A stretch of 64,000 bases of DNA from Prorocentrum cordatum (GCA_963575745.1 CAUYUJ010001425.1:170902-234901); one strand, 5' to 3'; positions 1 through 12,835 are shown, counted from the stretch's first letter. The notes: generated by a model not told the origin, from the letters alone. Translations and numbers: made by a program.

Positions 1-440
1 CCCGATTCTGCAAGCCCCCCGAGAACCCCCGGGGCATCGATTTTGCAAGTCCCCGGAGACCCCAAGAGGCCCCGATTGTGCAAGCCCCTGGAGGCCCCCC
101 ATGGCGTTGATTTTGCAAGTCCCCAGTTTTGCAAAATCCTCGGAGGCCGCTCGCAAGTCCCAGACGCCGCTTGCAAATCCTCGAAGCTCGTTGCAAGTCC
201 CTGGAGGTTCCCCGGGGCCCTGATTTTGCAAGTCCCCCAAAGCCTGTTCGCAGGTACCCGGAGTCCTGGCCCTGATTTTGCAAATCCCCGACGCACTTTG
301 CAAGTCCCGGACGCGAGTTTGCAAGTCCCCGAGGCCATGTAGCAAGTCCTGGAAGCCGTTTTGCAAGTCCCAAATGCCATTTTGCACCTTCCAAAAGCCA
401 CTTTGCAAGTCCTGGAAGCCAGTTTGCAAGTCCCGGGGGC
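1..440. repeat. degenerate minisatellite built on a TTTGCAAGTCCC core
   Basis: The core TTTGCAAGTCCC (or TTGCAAGTCCC) recurs about a dozen times at irregular spacing of roughly 20-40 bp, separated by C/G-rich filler such as GGAGGCCCC. The open frames that cross it give low-complexity peptides rich in Cys-Lys-Ser or Leu-Gln-Val-Pro and are repeat artefacts. Confidence 0.8.
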
Positions 441-530
441 GTTCCTCCTTCCTCCTCCTCCTCTTCCTCCTCCTCCTCCTCCTCCTCCTCCACCTCCTCC
501 TCCTCCTCCTCCTCCTCCTGCTCCTTCCTC
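441..530. repeat. (CCT)n microsatellite
   Basis: Imperfect CCT trinucleotide run with a few T and A interruptions. It continues directly from the minisatellite to its left. Confidence 0.9.
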
Positions 531-689
531 CGTCTCGTCCTCTCCGTTCCCGCCCACGCTTCCCTTGGAGCGGCAGCGAAGGGCGCGGCGCCTGCTCGCC
601 ACGTCGCCGTTCGCCTCCTTGTCCTGCTCACCGATCCTTGTCCTGTTCCTCCCCCCTTCTCCGTGGCGAACTGGGCGGAACTGGAGCAA

Positions 690-835
690 AACGCATTGCG
701 AACCGGGCCGAACCAGACGGCACTCCTCACACCGACAAACCGACCCGAACCGAACCAAAGAATTCCGACACCGAACCGAACCGAACCGAACCGGACGCAC
801 TTCGGAACCGAACCGAACCGAACCAAACCAGACCC
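690..835. repeat. (CGAAC)n pentanucleotide array
   Basis: Repeats of CCGAA/CGAAC, clearest between about 765 and 830, with decayed units upstream (AACCGGGCCGAACC and similar). Confidence 0.85.
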
Positions 836-1149
836 TTCCTGGTTAAGCAGACCTACACTAAGGAATGTACTTATGATGTATCCGTATGCGCGCGCGTGAG
901 GCGGGCCCGCCTGGCTGGCCGGCGCGCGCGATTTTGTTTGAGTAACTATCGCAGCTGCGGAGACAATCCCTCCGCATGATCCATGCTCTACCTACACTCT
1001 GCAAAGAGTGGAGGGCTGTAGAGGTAGGCGACAAGAGGGTTAGTAATGACTATTTCCCTCGGTGGAACAAAACCTTTGTAGTGGCCTATGAAGGAAGAGC
1101 CTGGAAGGAGGGTTTACTGCAACATCGTTGATGGGTCTTGGGTTTAGAT
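836..1149. other. no gene seen
   Basis: No coding stretch is recognised. Between about 887 and 931 there is a GC-rich inverted arrangement: CGCGCGCG arms flank the palindrome GGCGGGCCCGCC. Confidence 0.5.
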
Positions 1150-1625
1150 TTGTCCTCCTCCTCCTCCTCCTCCTCCTCCTCCTCCTGGTTCTCTCCTCAT
1201 CCTCCTCCTCCTCCTCCTCATCCTCCTCCTCCTCCTCCCCCTCCCCCTCCCTCTCCTCCCTCTCCTCCCTCTCCTCCCTCTCCTCCCTCTCCTCTCTCTC
1301 CTCCCTCTCCTCCCTCTCCTCCTCTCCTCCTCCTCCTCCTCCTCCTCCTCCTCCTCCGCCTCCGCCTCCGCCTCCGCCTCCTCCCTCCTCCTCCTCCTCC
1401 GCCTCCGCCTCCGCCTCCGCCTCCGCCTCCACACCTCCACCTCCACCTCCACGTCCTCCTCCTCCTCCCTCCTCCTCCCCTCCTCCTCCTCCTCCTCCTC
1501 CTCCTCCTCCTCCTCTTCCTCATCCTCCTCCCACTCCTCCCTCTCCTCCTCCTCCCTCTCCTCCTCCACTTCGTCGTCCTCCTCCTCCTCCTCCTCCTCC
1601 TCCTCCTCCTCCTCCTCCCCCTCCT
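1150..1625. repeat. compound (TCC)n microsatellite
   Basis: Nearly 480 bp of TCC/CTC triplets with variant blocks TCCCTC, GCCTCC and ACCTCC, each internally homogenised. The long Ser-, Pro-, Leu-, Gly-, Arg- and Glu-rich open frames here are artefacts of the repeat. Confidence 0.95.
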
Positions 1626-1692
1626 TCGCCTGTCCGGCGCGGCAGGCAGAGCGCGCGGCGGCTAGACTGACGCAGAAGTCGCCGATCGTTGC

Positions 1693-2298
1693 GTGCAATG
1701 CGCCCCAGCCGCCTTCCTCTGCCGCGGCCTCGTGCCCGCGGAAGCAATTCGCTTGCCTGTCGGGCATGTCCCGGGGCCAAGAGGGCGCCCCGACGCATGG
1801 TGGCAGCGGCCGAACCGCCCGCGGCTCGCCGGACTGGTGGCCACCGATGCTGTCTTTTTTGCACTGCAGCACGCGGACCTGGCCGAGCAGGGTGTGCTGC
1901 TGCTGGTGGGCAACGAAGCAGTGGTCCGAGGCTTGCGCCGTCTTCGAAGTGCTGTGGCAGACTGCGCAGCTGGAGAGGCATCTGACCTCTGGCTCCGGAT
2001 CGCACGGCTCGCCGTCCTAGCCCTGGACAAGTGGTACGTCGTCTGGGTCCCGAGCCACACCGACGACCTGGAGCCAGCGAAGGCCGAGCGCCGGCTTCGA
2101 CGCGCCCGCCAGCAAGCCTGCTGGGCCGAGGCACGGCTGCAGGCTAACGCGGACGCTGACACCGCTGCCGAGCGCGGCCTGGAAGGCCACGCGCTCCCAG
2201 CGGCCACAGTGCGCCGTGTCAGGGACATCGACCAGAAGGTCGGTACGGTCCTCAGCCACATGGCAGCGACTGTGGCCGGGGAAGCAGGAAAAGGCTAA
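1693..2298 (+). pseudogene. LINE (non-LTR retrotransposon) RNase H domain fragment
   Basis: An open frame of 201 codons whose part from about residue 50 resembles the RNase H region at the C-terminus of dinoflagellate LINE polyproteins. Visible features are a region reading GNEAVVRGLRRL, then DLWLRIARL, then the strand VVWVPSHTDD, and a late segment with ANADADTAAERGLEGH. The WVPSH motif and a following Asp-rich helix are typical of RNase H; the Asp expected before GNEAVV is not visible (VGN), so the active site looks damaged. No reverse transcriptase precedes it. A CCT array abuts it upstream and another lies shortly downstream, so this is an orphan fragment. The residues before about 50 do not resemble the family and the Met is probably not meaningful. 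Confidence 0.55.
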
Positions 2299-2434
2299 GC
2301 GCAGCGGCTGGGTCTGCGCTCTCTTTTCCTTTCCCGCCCCCCCTTTCCCCCCTTGTCCCTTCCCCGACGTCCTGAACGGGCTGTGCGAAAGCACCAGACC
2401 GCGTGAACTTGAGCTTTGCCTTTGCCTTTGCCCT

Positions 2435-2715
2435 TGCCTCCTCCTCCTCCTCCTCCTCCTCCTCCTCCTGGTCCTCCTCCTCCTCCTCCTCCTCCTCCTC
2501 CTCCTCCTCCTCCTCCTCCCCCTCCTCCTACTTCTCCTACTCCTCCCCTTTCTCCCCCTCCTCGCCCTCCTCCTCCTCCTCGCCCGCCTCCTCCTCCTCC
2601 TCCTCCGCCTCCTCCTCCTCCTCGCCCTTGTCCTCCTTCCTCCTCCTCTTCCCCCTCCCCCTTCCTCCTCCTTTTCCTTTTCCTCCTCCTCCTCCTCCTC
2701 CTCCTCCTCCGCGTG
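2435..2715. repeat. (CCT)n compound microsatellite
   Basis: CCT triplets with TTC, GCC and CCC variants. Open frames across it encode poly-Leu, poly-Ser, poly-Pro, poly-Arg or poly-Gly and are not treated as genes. Confidence 0.95.
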
Positions 2716-3184
2716 TCGGCGTCGCGCCAAGGGGGGGAGTGAGAGGGGGCAGGCATTTCGGAAGCCCCCGCGCATGCTGAACGGCGCCCTGCGGTTTGGG
2801 GAAAGGATCAGACAGCTTCTCAGAAGGCGGAGGCCTTCTCAGGCCCGCCCCCTCCCCCTCCCCCAACCCCCTCTACATAGGCGCGCCGTCGTCATGCGCC
2901 CCCCATCCGCTGGCCTCGTCTCGCTCAGGGTTGGCGCCCTTGGGCATCGAGAACTTGGAGGCGGCCTCCTGCAACCACTTTTTGGAGAAGCTCTTCCGCC
3001 GGTCCTGTCCCCGGACGAGGTGAGGGGCAATATTGAAAGGACGAAAGGAGAAAAGTTGGAGAACAACATGTACTCTCGTCGAGGTATGCGCTTCGCAATG
3101 AGCTGCATTGCAATTGAAACGCGATGTTCTCGATTGGAAGACGCCCCTATGATGACTGATCGATCATTGGCATTGTCGACTCGT
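2716..3184. other. no gene seen
   Basis: GC-rich single-copy-looking sequence between two large microsatellites. Nothing recognisable is encoded on either strand. Confidence 0.5.
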
Positions 3185-3413
3185 CGACCAAACTACACTC
3201 ATCACGACAGTCTTCACAATAATCATCACCAACAATTTCTTCAGCATCCTCATCATCATCTTCCTTGTCGCCAACATAATCATCATGATCATCATGATCA
3301 GCATCAGCATCATCATCATCATCACCACTACCACCACCACCACCACCACCACAATCATCATGCTCCTTGTCGTCGTCATCACCACAACCGCCAACAACAT
3401 CATCATCATCACC

Positions 3414-3461
<48 letters not shown>

Positions 3462-3505
3462 GTCATCATCATCATCGTCATCATCATCATAATCAGCATC
3501 ATCAG

Positions 3506-3573
<68 letters not shown>

Positions 3574-3775
3574 CCACCATCATCATCATCCTTATCATCA
3601 TCAGCAGCAGCAGCATCATCATCATCATCCCCATCATCGTAGTGATCATCCCCATCATCATCATGATCAGCAGCATCATCATATTCTTCATCATCAACAG
3701 CATCGTCATGATCATCATCATCATCAGCAGCATCACCACCACCATTATCATCAGCATCCTTACAGAAACCACCAT
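3185..3775. repeat. (ATC)n microsatellite, imperfect
   Basis: About 590 bp of CAT/ATC triplets with CAC, CAG and CGT variants. Poly-His, poly-Ile, poly-Asp and poly-Met frames result from it. Confidence 0.95.
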
Positions 3776-4770
3776 GATTATGCTTGCCATCACTCACACA
3801 GGAGAGGCAGGAGCACGCGAGAGAGGAAGGACGAAGAGGGAGGTGAGGGGTAGAGAGGATAGGGGACAGAGAGGAAGGAGGCGGGGCGCACGGGGGGGAG
3901 GAAGGGGAGCGGGCAGAGACGGCGACCGAAGAATCAAGCCACACTCATCCGAAGTCTGGATGTTTTCGGCACGTGGCCCCTGAAAGCCCCAACACTTTCC
4001 TCGACGCCGGCGTTTCAGCCCGAATCGTTCCTTGTTGGCGGCTGCGGGGCCGCGCGAGACCCTTTCCGGACGGCGAGGACGGCCAAAGACCTTCTCTTCG
4101 TCCCCCAGACTCCACGGTTGGCCCCCTCCGCCCGCCTCTCCGCCTGCAGCTCGGGCTCGCGAGGAGCGCAAGCCACGACCCGCCCGCGCCCAGCCGTACG
4201 AGCATGTCTGGGGCCGTCGGCGCCCGTGCCCGTGCCCACGCGCAGGGCGCCGCCTCGCCTCGACCTCCGCGCCCTCGCCTCGCCTCCCACCCGTGCTCCC
4301 CTGCCGTCCACCGCCGCACCTCGCCGCGCACATCGCCTCGGCCACGACTCGCGGCCGCATCGCCGTGCAGCCACGCTGACCTGCCGCGCGTCGCCTCCGA
4401 GCCCTTTCCGTGCCCCCTACCTGGTCCCTCTCCGAGGGTATAAGGACCGAGGGAGACACAAATCCCACCAGCCCTCTGGGCGGAGGTGGCTTAGAGCCGT
4501 TCTTCAACTATCCCCAGTCTTCCAATTCGGGGAAAGGTTTATCATTGTTCCCTGTTAGTGGAAAACCCCCTCCCCCAGGCAACCGGCAGCCAACCAGGAC
4601 TAATGCCAACACCCACCCCATCCCTGTCAAAAAGCATACGAAGCACACGTTGGGGCAAAATCTTCGGTCATGCTCGTGAGCCCCGCGAGCACTTTGTATT
4701 GTTTTTTTTCTGGGCGGGCAACTGCATAAGAGGGCAGATCCGCAACTCCGAATGGCTGACAATGGAGATG
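3776..4770. other. no gene seen
   Basis: GA-rich to about 3930, then GC-rich. Overlapping open frames of 120-240 codons occur on both strands but show no conserved motif and the composition of non-coding GC-rich DNA. The segment at 4460-4505 recurs elsewhere in the window. Confidence 0.4.
4460..4505 (+). repeat. dispersed repeat segment, copy A
   Basis: About 46 bp beginning AAATCCCACCAGC and containing CTCTGGGCG-AGGTGG. It is closely similar to 35773-35818, in the same orientation. Confidence 0.6.
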
Positions 4771-7700
4771 ATATCATTCTTTGACGAGTAAGACAATCAC
4801 AATGAGGCCCATGCTTTCTGAAACCTGAACGACGTGTCGGATGGCAATGCAGGGTCGATTGCTGGCGCAGAAAGCTAGCAAATCTCTGTTTGCACGACTC
4901 GCAGCACAGACGCTGAAAGATGCGGGGCTTGTCGTCGATGAAGCGGTTGTCCGCATACCGCTAAACATCGCGCAAATTTGCCATGTGGGCGGTGACAGCA
5001 CATGTTGAAGTCAGGGGGCGGACTGACCGATCCTGGCCCTCTTTGGGGTGATATTTCCACGCTGATTCGCAGCGAGGTGACTCGATTAATCGAACGATGC
5101 TGGGCTGCCAAAGTATACCCAAATATTGTCGTCTTGGACGCAGCTGTTCTGTGCGTGGGACTCAGACATCCACCCCAACGCCAATCGCCACTTCTATGAT
5201 CGAGGTGAAACATGCGTGAGCCCCGAAGGGGAACAGATGACGGCGCCCCGTAAGCTCGCAGACTACATCCCGAAGACAAGTAGACTCGCCGCCTACTTCT
5301 ACGCACAGCTCCTCGGTGGCTCCGCTGCCGTGGGCGGGCAGCCACAACCTGGACTGCGCAAAGAAGCGACCTGGCATAGACTGGGCGGATTGAAGTGAAA
5401 CGAGAGCACAGATTCCCGTTTCTACCCTCACCGCCAGGCCCTTTTCGGATACATTGCGAGATGGGGAATTCCCGTATGTCCCCGGCGTGGAAATATCGCA
5501 TTTATCGACTGAGTTTCGGGAAAACTTGGCAAAAGAGAAAACATGGGTTCTGGACAAGAAAGAACATTTACCTTTCCTCGCAAGACTGACTCAAGTGCTA
5601 ATCCCGGACATGCCTGCCGCTGGCGTAGAGCGCTGCCACTGCCGGAATGACGTGGCAATGAGACACGCTGTGGACAGCGCGTGGATGGAGCACGCGGGTA
5701 CAGCACCGGCCGAGTCTGCCGAGCACTCAACCATGGCAAGAGATACTGGATCGGACACGATCTCCCTGCCGGGAGATGGGAACGATGAACGCGGAAATAG
5801 AACAGTGGGAACTGATCGCCAGGCCGATTGGGGCACGAATTCCCCCGCGGAAGGGCCAGAGACACGGGCAGAGGCGGTCGAGGATGATGTCCGCCTCCAA
5901 CGCCGACTAAACATGACATATGTTTCTCTTGGCAACCAATCGGAAGCTGAAAGGATGGCCACGGTACCTGCCATAAGGGATCAACCCGAAACAAGTCAGT
6001 AGCGATGACTACATTTACGATTGGCCGCCACGTCAGAGATGGCAACGGACGGCTTGGCACGATGGGCCCCCGCGGCCACAGAAGCGCGAAAGCGAGATCA
6101 CCCGCGCAGCAACACGAATTGCTGGCCAAGGGAATCCTATGACGCACAAATGAGGGATTCAGTGAACCTGAGCCGAGGGGGCCTATGTTGATTCAGTTAC
6201 GACTCCAGAGAATATGCGCACACTGAGACAACCGACCTCAACTAAAGCACCCTGGCCAAGTAGTTGCTAAGCCGCGCAAAACGGAAGACTCCGAAGCCCG
6301 AACTGGATTACATAGTACCACTCTAGGTTCAGATGTTGGCTCTCAAGAGAGATCGCAAGGCTGGAGTCGATGATGCCTCATGCACGGGCAGATTGGGCTG
6401 GTCCAGCGCCGCTGTGAAAAGCTTCCTCGACAAACGCTGCTGCGCGAGAATGGCCCCCCCCTTCTTCGTCGCAGATGCTAAGCAGAAAGAGGTCCGAGAC
6501 AAAGACTGGCGGCATTTCGCGCATGGGACACCTGTTCACACTGTTGGAACCATTGTCGAAGGCCACATGCTCCTGCGATCCACGCGGCGGCGGGATCCTG
6601 CGAAACCGCGCAGGGGTCGACAGTTGCTACGAGATCCACGACCCCCCTGGCCAGCATCTGGACCACGCAATGGCGGGGGAAATCTTCGCGGATGGAATAT
6701 GGTGGACAACGAAGATCATCTTCTCCAGCCCGCCAGAACATGCGAAGTCCATCAAAAGCCCGGGCGCAAAGCTGCGGGCGCGCCACGCAGGTGCAAGACA
6801 GGCTGCACTAATGGAATTACGCCCCCACGCGTGGACCCCTGCCGCGCTGCACGACTCAGGCCCGGCATGGGCGCTACTCCGGCACCTGGCCCCCCCCGGA
6901 GAGGCAATGGAAACAGACTTTAAGCTCGAACGAGAGCGGAGGCAGGAATAATGCGACGCGGTTCGCGCTGCGCGGGCAGCGTGGGCACCAGGGCTGGGAC
7001 CAGACTCGAACAAAGAACTGTTCGAACAACCACTCAGATCGTTCCAGGCCCAGAGCGCGAGATAGTATGAATCAGACTGCGTGGAAATCAGCGCGCCGTC
7101 CGTAAGCTTCACCCTCCTGTTGCGATGGGCCCGCCGACGACGATCAAGGACAAGCGCGCCCTGCGCCTCGCGATAGCAAATGAGGAGCATGGATCTGGGG
7201 CGCGCTGCCCCGCATCGCAGAAACCGAATTTTGGGACAATGCCGGCGCTGCCAAGGATGATGATAATGTTTCGCATGGGCCCGCGCCCAACCCGACGACC
7301 TCTGGCTCGGCTGGCTGGCGAGGTGGAGAGGACCAAAGAATGCCAGAAACTGCCTACATATTCGTTTATTGAAGTAGGTGCTCTTTCGGACGCTGACGAA
7401 AAAGATGGCGCAAAACGCCGAACTGACTATAGAGTTCGAAGAAAGAGAAGGGGCAGCCGATGCTGAGATAGCGGAAGCACAAAAGATAATGACGCAGAGC
7501 ACCGACTGGAACAAAATATTCGAGCAAGAGAAAGGGCAGCCGACGCTAGCACATCGGAAACACAAAAGAAAATACACGAAATCAAAGGAAGAGAAAGAGC
7601 AAACAAAATCGCAGCTCAGGGAAAGGACGTGAGTTTCGACATAGCGAGACCCCCCGCAGAGTCTGGGGCCCTCCCTCAGACAGCACAAGCCGCAATGTCG

Positions 7701-10700
7701 ACGGGGCTATCATTTAAGGCGCCACCCCCAGGCAATGGGAATCCAACGCAACCTCCAAACGCGACGGAAACCCACAAAAACGGCACGCCCGATCCAATGC
7801 ATCCCGTCCGTAATAGCGCTTCCGCTGGCTCAGCCGGCAGGGGGCTCCGACTCGGAGCGGGCCCGGGGGCGGTGCACTTGTTCGACCTATGGAACGGGCG
7901 CGCACCTCACTCAGTAGGTTCGATAGCCGATGGTCGCGATAAGTGTAACCATGATCCGAATGCGCCCGAGGTAGCCCGCCCTATCCTGAAATCATTCGTC
8001 TATATGGAACTTGCGATTTCCTCTTGTTCCATTGACCGATCAAACAACGCCATGCCAAATGCGGCCGGCCTTCGGCTCCGCAGGACGGACAGCGACAAAA
8101 CAATGATCGACATGGCGCGGGCGTGGACAAAAAGGTCACACAAATCGAAACTGTCGGACTGGGTTGGAGACCCGCGGAAGTCGTGATTTATATGCAGGAA
8201 AATGCTCCAAGTCAGTGACATGCGGTTCTCGAGAACAAATTCATCGCTGGACTTAGAATCTCCCCAGATGGACTCGAATTTGAACCCTGCGCAACTCCCA
8301 GGACACATGATGTAGACATGGGGGCCTCGGACCCGGGGAATGCACCTGTCCGCGTGGTCGCCGATGCGGGAGTTCCTGCCACCGTCTCAACTGTCGGTGG
8401 ACCGCCCGCTGTCAGCGAGGCAACGTCGGTGTTGCCAGCCCCCGAACTCGCGGACCCCGATGCGACCATGCACGACAACGACAAGTGTGCAGACCTGTTA
8501 TCCGCTACTAGGGTCTTGGGGCACGTCTGCCCTGGCACCTGCCCGCCGCCCCCCGAGAAGACGCGCCCGTCATGGGTGGGAAGCGACGACGATGCTGACG
8601 ACCGCCCCCAGAACACATACTTCGCGACGGCCGCGACGGAAAAGGGGCGCGCAACCTGGAGCGGGAGAAAGGAAAGGTGTTCAGGGGTGATGACAGAACT
8701 ACACGAAAACCCGGTCACATGAAATGCCGAATGGAGTGGGCACATGCCTCGGGGCCAGTTGCAGCATGCATGTTGGCTCTTCGGTTCCCTTCGTTCCAGC
8801 CCCTGCACACCGCGGAGCAATTTCACGAGGGCCCGATCTTCACTATGTCGAAGAACCTTCCATCAGAGGGCCACTCACAGTCGGCGCGATACACCAATGC
8901 CGAATGAGGGTCACACGAGATCTTCGATAATGGATAAAAATACATATTGGAGAAGCTCGAGCGGATTGAAATCGGAATGTCCCAACGCGCAATTGCACGC
9001 GGAGGCGGTGGTAAAATTTTGGGGTTCAAAGGAGTGAGAGAAACGAAGAGGAAACTAAATTAATAGGCGAACACGTAACATACATACTGCGACACTCCAC
9101 ATGCGTCATCACGAATTCTGGAGGATAGTGCCAAAGCTCCTGGGCTGTTCGGCAAAGGATAGAGACAACTAATGCACGCTCCCGCTAGCAACGCACGCAT
9201 TGTCGACACTTCTTCATGACGCCGTTCTAACCCTGGGAGCCGCACAAGAAAACACAGGATACGACAAGGCCAACATTATCGCTAACTCTGGAATTACTTA
9301 TATGCTTCCATCATGGGCGCTGCTATGGCCCATGCTGACCAGAGCCAACCAAGGACACAATGTCCCGAAAATTGATATAGAACGGAAGCATGTACCATTC
9401 GATTATCACAACATGTCCCAGAAACATGGCATTTTGTTACACGTCACTGCAAGGACGCGAATGGGAAAATATGCATACTGGAATGGGAGCAATGGTTTGT
9501 TGAATTGCCGACTACAACGTCACTAGGTTCCTTCCTATCGCCGCCGATGAGATGCACTCTGAAATTGCCCAATCGATCCCCGACTGGCTCAGCCAGTCGG
9601 GGCAGCCAACCAGTTCCGAGACGGAGCTGCTGATTGCAAGCTTCCGCCGTGAAAAAGCAGGATATCAGAAGAACGGAGTCCTTGATTCACCCCTTGCCGG
9701 GGAACTCAAAACTGTTCGCCGACTGCACAGAAAGGAACGGGATGGCATCATGCTCTTCCATGAGAAAAATTCCTATGAAAGCAAACTCCCGATGGACGTT
9801 GACGAGATTCCACATTGGACGGACATTGACGAGATTGCTCTCTGCACCCGCACAGGTAACGACGAAGACGCCCCATTCTCCGCGACCTGGCACAAAATGC
9901 ACGACGACCATTGGCTACAAAAGGAAACCGATTGTTACGCATATAACATCAAAGCTCATCTACAATCAGATAAAACGTTCGCCATCAATTTCGATGGCTC
10001 TCAAAATTAGCGTCCGTGGACAAATGACAGAAATATTTGTATGCGATTGCACGATTTCCGCGCCAGCATGGAGAAATGCCCCCACTGCAACGCGATGGTG
10101 GAACGACGCCCGAACCTCCGCGATTACCACGACAGGGCGACGATGGAGAACATTTATACTTCACAACAAACACGAAACGCATTAAGGTTGGTCGCGGGCC
10201 CAGCTGGAGCCCATCCGAATCAGAGCGACTTGAATCCGCCAATCAAGCGTCTAAAGGAAAAGCAGTCTTCAAAGACTGCGCACACTAACCTGAATCTGCA
10301 CGAGAAGCATCAGAGACAATGGTTCGTCGAGAACCTCAAAAAAGACAAGTCGTTATTTCAGATACGAGCCGCATTTCCGTATCACGGAACCGCTCAAGAG
10401 GAAGTTCATTGCGTGCAATATTTGGAGGGCTGCCAATATCAAAGTATCGCAATGGTGGCCTGTAGTGTGGGAACACCTGGACCCATCAGAGCACCGATGA
10501 AATGCCCACCACTATGTGCGTTCATTTGGGCACATGTACAAGACAGCGTAACTGAGCCAAAAGAAGGGTGGCAATTGTTCCCCCGCCCCCAAGAACTACA
10601 TCGTCTTTTCCGCAAGACGCCGCCAAGGCGGCCGAAGCTGAGCTCACACTCTAACCGATCCTACGGCTCCCTCACCGTGCCCACGAGGTGGACCCCGAGG

Positions 10701-10890
10701 TCCTGTGCCGAGCATGCTGGACAGGCAGTGCCGGGGGCAAACATTTACGCTGACAGCCAAGCGCACAAGCCAGAGCAAGCTTCGACGGGGACGAGCCTAA
10801 AATCGAGGAAAGGCCGGTGCACCCAAAATTGAGAACGCGGCCCGCAAAGGTGGTAACACGCAACGAAAATGTCACGAATCACGGCCCGCA
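4771..10890. other. gene-poor stretch with unassigned open frames
   Basis: About 6 kb of mixed-composition sequence, less GC-extreme than its surroundings, with no microsatellite and no protein I recognise. The longer plus-strand frames are 5454-6002 (182 codons), 6333-6923 (196), 6475-6951 (158), 7629-8186 (185), 9552-10010 (152) and 10041-10832 (263). The last two have a less biased amino-acid make-up than most frames in the window and could be remnants of a gene or old transposon. None carries a catalytic or structural motif I can name. Confidence refers only to the statement that no gene can be assigned. Confidence 0.4.
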
Positions 10891-10951
10891 AATGCGGAAG
10901 TAGGAGGAGGAGGAGGAGGAAGAGGAGGACGAGGAGGAGGAGGGAGAGCAC
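10891..10951. repeat. short (AGG)n tract
   Basis: GAGGAGGAGGAGG run with A and C interruptions. Confidence 0.85.
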
Positions 10952-11574
10952 GCCCTGACAAAAACTCGCGCGTGCGTAGGCCGACGGAGGTAGACGGCAC
11001 CCGCACAATTACCCTCGCGAGCACGAGCGAAACAAAGGTGGAGGAAGGAGGGGAGGACGGGGAGGGGCAGGACAAGGCGAGCAGGGAAGACACAGTCCAG
11101 GAACTTGCGTTGGTTGCTGCAGGGTGTGCGTGGCAATGCCGGCCCGAACCCTGCCGAGCAGGGGCGGGACCAACAGGGCGCGAACACCTGTGTGTTGGGC
11201 GGCCTGAAAAAAAACTACGGAAGGAGGGCAAAGCTGGGAGCAGAGAAGAAACAAGGGGAAGGCGAAGAGCGCTGGCCGCCCATGAAACTCCTCGCCAGGC
11301 CCTCGCGGCATGCATAAGGCTGTTCAGATGGAGATGTAGACGCAATGCCTTTTGCGGTGATGTTCCAGATCACGACCTGGGAGGTGGAAAAGCTCGCCTG
11401 TCGTTGTTCCGGTCGTGTGGCGAGTACGCTGGGGTTGGAGCTGGAGTCGATGCCGGCAGGATCGTCGTGGCAATCTAAACGGTCGCCTCCCTAGACGTGG
11501 GCTTGATATCCGAATCAGAAACCCGAGTCGTGATTGGGGTAGGAGCGGAATTGGTAGCCAGAACAGAAGTCGGA
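10952..11574. other. no gene seen
   Basis: GC-rich sequence leading into the 12-bp minisatellite. No motif is recognised. Confidence 0.4.
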
Positions 11575-12835
11575 TATGGGGTTGGAGATGTAATGGGCGG
11601 CGGCAATGGGGTCGGAACTGGTGACGGAAGCGGTGCTGGCGTCGGAATTGGTGTCGGAGCAGGTGTTGGCAAAGCGGGCGAAACGGGTACTTCAGCTGGA
11701 ATCGGAGCCGCCGTGGTTGTGAGTGACGGCAGTGTCGGAGCTGGAGTCGGAGCCGGCGTCGGGGGTGGAGTCGGAACATGAGTTGGAGCCGGCGTGGGCG
11801 CCAAGTTGGTGCTGGCGTCGGTGCTGGCGTCGGCGCAGGTGTAGGCGCTGGCGTTGGTGCCGGCGTAGGTGCTGGCGTCGGTGCTGGCGTCGGTGCTGGC
11901 GTCGGCGCTAGCGTAGGCGCCAGTGTTCATGCAGGCGTCGGTAGTGGCGTCGGTGCTGGTGTAGGCGCTGGCGTTGGTGCCAGCGTAGACGCCGGCGTTG
12001 GTGCTGGCATTGGTGCCGACGTCGGCGCTGGCGTAGGCGACGGCGTTGGTGCCGGCAGAGGCGCAAGGGTTGATGCTGGCGTCGGCGATGGCGTCGGTGC
12101 CGGCGTAGGCGCCCGCTATGGTGGTGGAGTCGGTGCTGGCATCGGTGCTGGGGTAGGCGCTGGCGTTGGTGCCAACGTAGGCGCCGGCGTTAGTGCTGGC
12201 GACGGTGCTGGCGTCGGCGCTGGTGGAAGCGCTTGCGTTGGTGCCGGCGTAGGCTCCGTCGTTCATGCTGGCGTCTGTGCTGGCGTCGGCGCTGGCGTAG
12301 GCGCCGGCGTAGGTGCGGGCGTCATTGCTAGCCTCGGTGCTGGTGTAGGTGCTGGTGTTGGAACTGGCACAGGCGCAAGCGTTTGTGCTTGCGTCAGTGT
12401 TGGCGTCGGTGCTGGTGCAGGCACAGGCGTTGGAGCCGGCGTAGGCGCAATCACTGAATCTGGCGTCGGTGATGGCGTCGATGTTGGCATAGGCGCCAGC
12501 GGTTGTGCTGGCGTCGGTGTTGGCGTCGGTACTGGTGAGGGTGCCGGCATTGATGCCGGCGTAGGCGCCGGCGTTGGTGCTGGCGTCGGTGCTGGCGTCG
12601 GCGCTGATGTAGGCGCTGGCGTTGGTGCCGGCGTATGTGCAGGAGTTGATGCTGGCGTAGGTGCTGTCGTCGGCGCTGGCGTATGATGCTGGTGCTGGCG
12701 TCGGTGCTGGGGTCGGTGCTGGTGAAGGCGCTGGTTCTTGTGACAGCGCACTTGGTGCTGGCGGTGCTGGCGCCGGTGCTTGTGTAGGCGCTGGCGCTGG
12801 TGCCGTCGTAGGCGTACGCGTACGCCGTCGTGGGC
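11575..12835. repeat. 12-bp minisatellite GGC-GTN-GGN-GCN
   Basis: About 100 tandem units of a dodecamer read on the plus strand as GGC GTN GGN GCN (Gly-Val-Gly-Ala). Variation between units is concentrated at the positions written N: GTT/GTC/GTA, GGT/GGC, GCT/GCC. On the minus strand the same variable bases fall at third positions of an Ala-Pro-Thr-Pro frame. The first 200 bp and the last 150 bp are more diverged. Confidence 0.9.
11778..12686 (+). CDS. hypothetical GVGA-repeat protein frame
   Basis: A 302-codon frame, almost wholly Gly-Val-Gly-Ala repeats with occasional Asp, Ser, His and Thr. It stays open while units vary at silent positions. A related frame lies just upstream at 11497-11781 in another phase (SAGVGIGVGAGVGK), so a frameshift may separate two parts. 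The sequence resembles elastin- or silk-like low-complexity protein; no signal peptide or flanking domain is visible. The minus-strand alternative (Thr-Pro-Ala-Pro, as in some cell-wall or linker proteins) is broken at least twice by TGA where the plus strand reads Val-His-Ala. It may equally be an untranslated minisatellite. Confidence 0.25.
   Translation: MSWSRRGRQVGAGVGAGVGAGVGAGVGAGVGAGVGAGVGAGVGASVGASVHAGVGSGVGAGVGAGVGASVDAGVGAGIGADVGAGVGDGVGAGRGARVDAGVGDGVGAGVGARYGGGVGAGIGAGVGAGVGANVGAGVSAGDGAGVGAGGSACVGAGVGSVVHAGVCAGVGAGVGAGVGAGVIASLGAGVGAGVGTGTGASVCACVSVGVGAGAGTGVGAGVGAITESGVGDGVDVGIGASGCAGVGVGVGTGEGAGIDAGVGAGVGAGVGAGVGADVGAGVGAGVCAGVDAGVGAVVGAGV

Noticed and set aside
1128-1872. Long Ser/Pro, Gly and Glu/Arg-rich frames on both strands
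   Set aside because: All three phases of a TCC array are open; no flanking domain supports translation.
6627-7688. A 353-codon minus-strand frame
   Set aside because: Cys/Ser/Arg-rich with no motif; overlapping plus frames are equally open. Probably chance.
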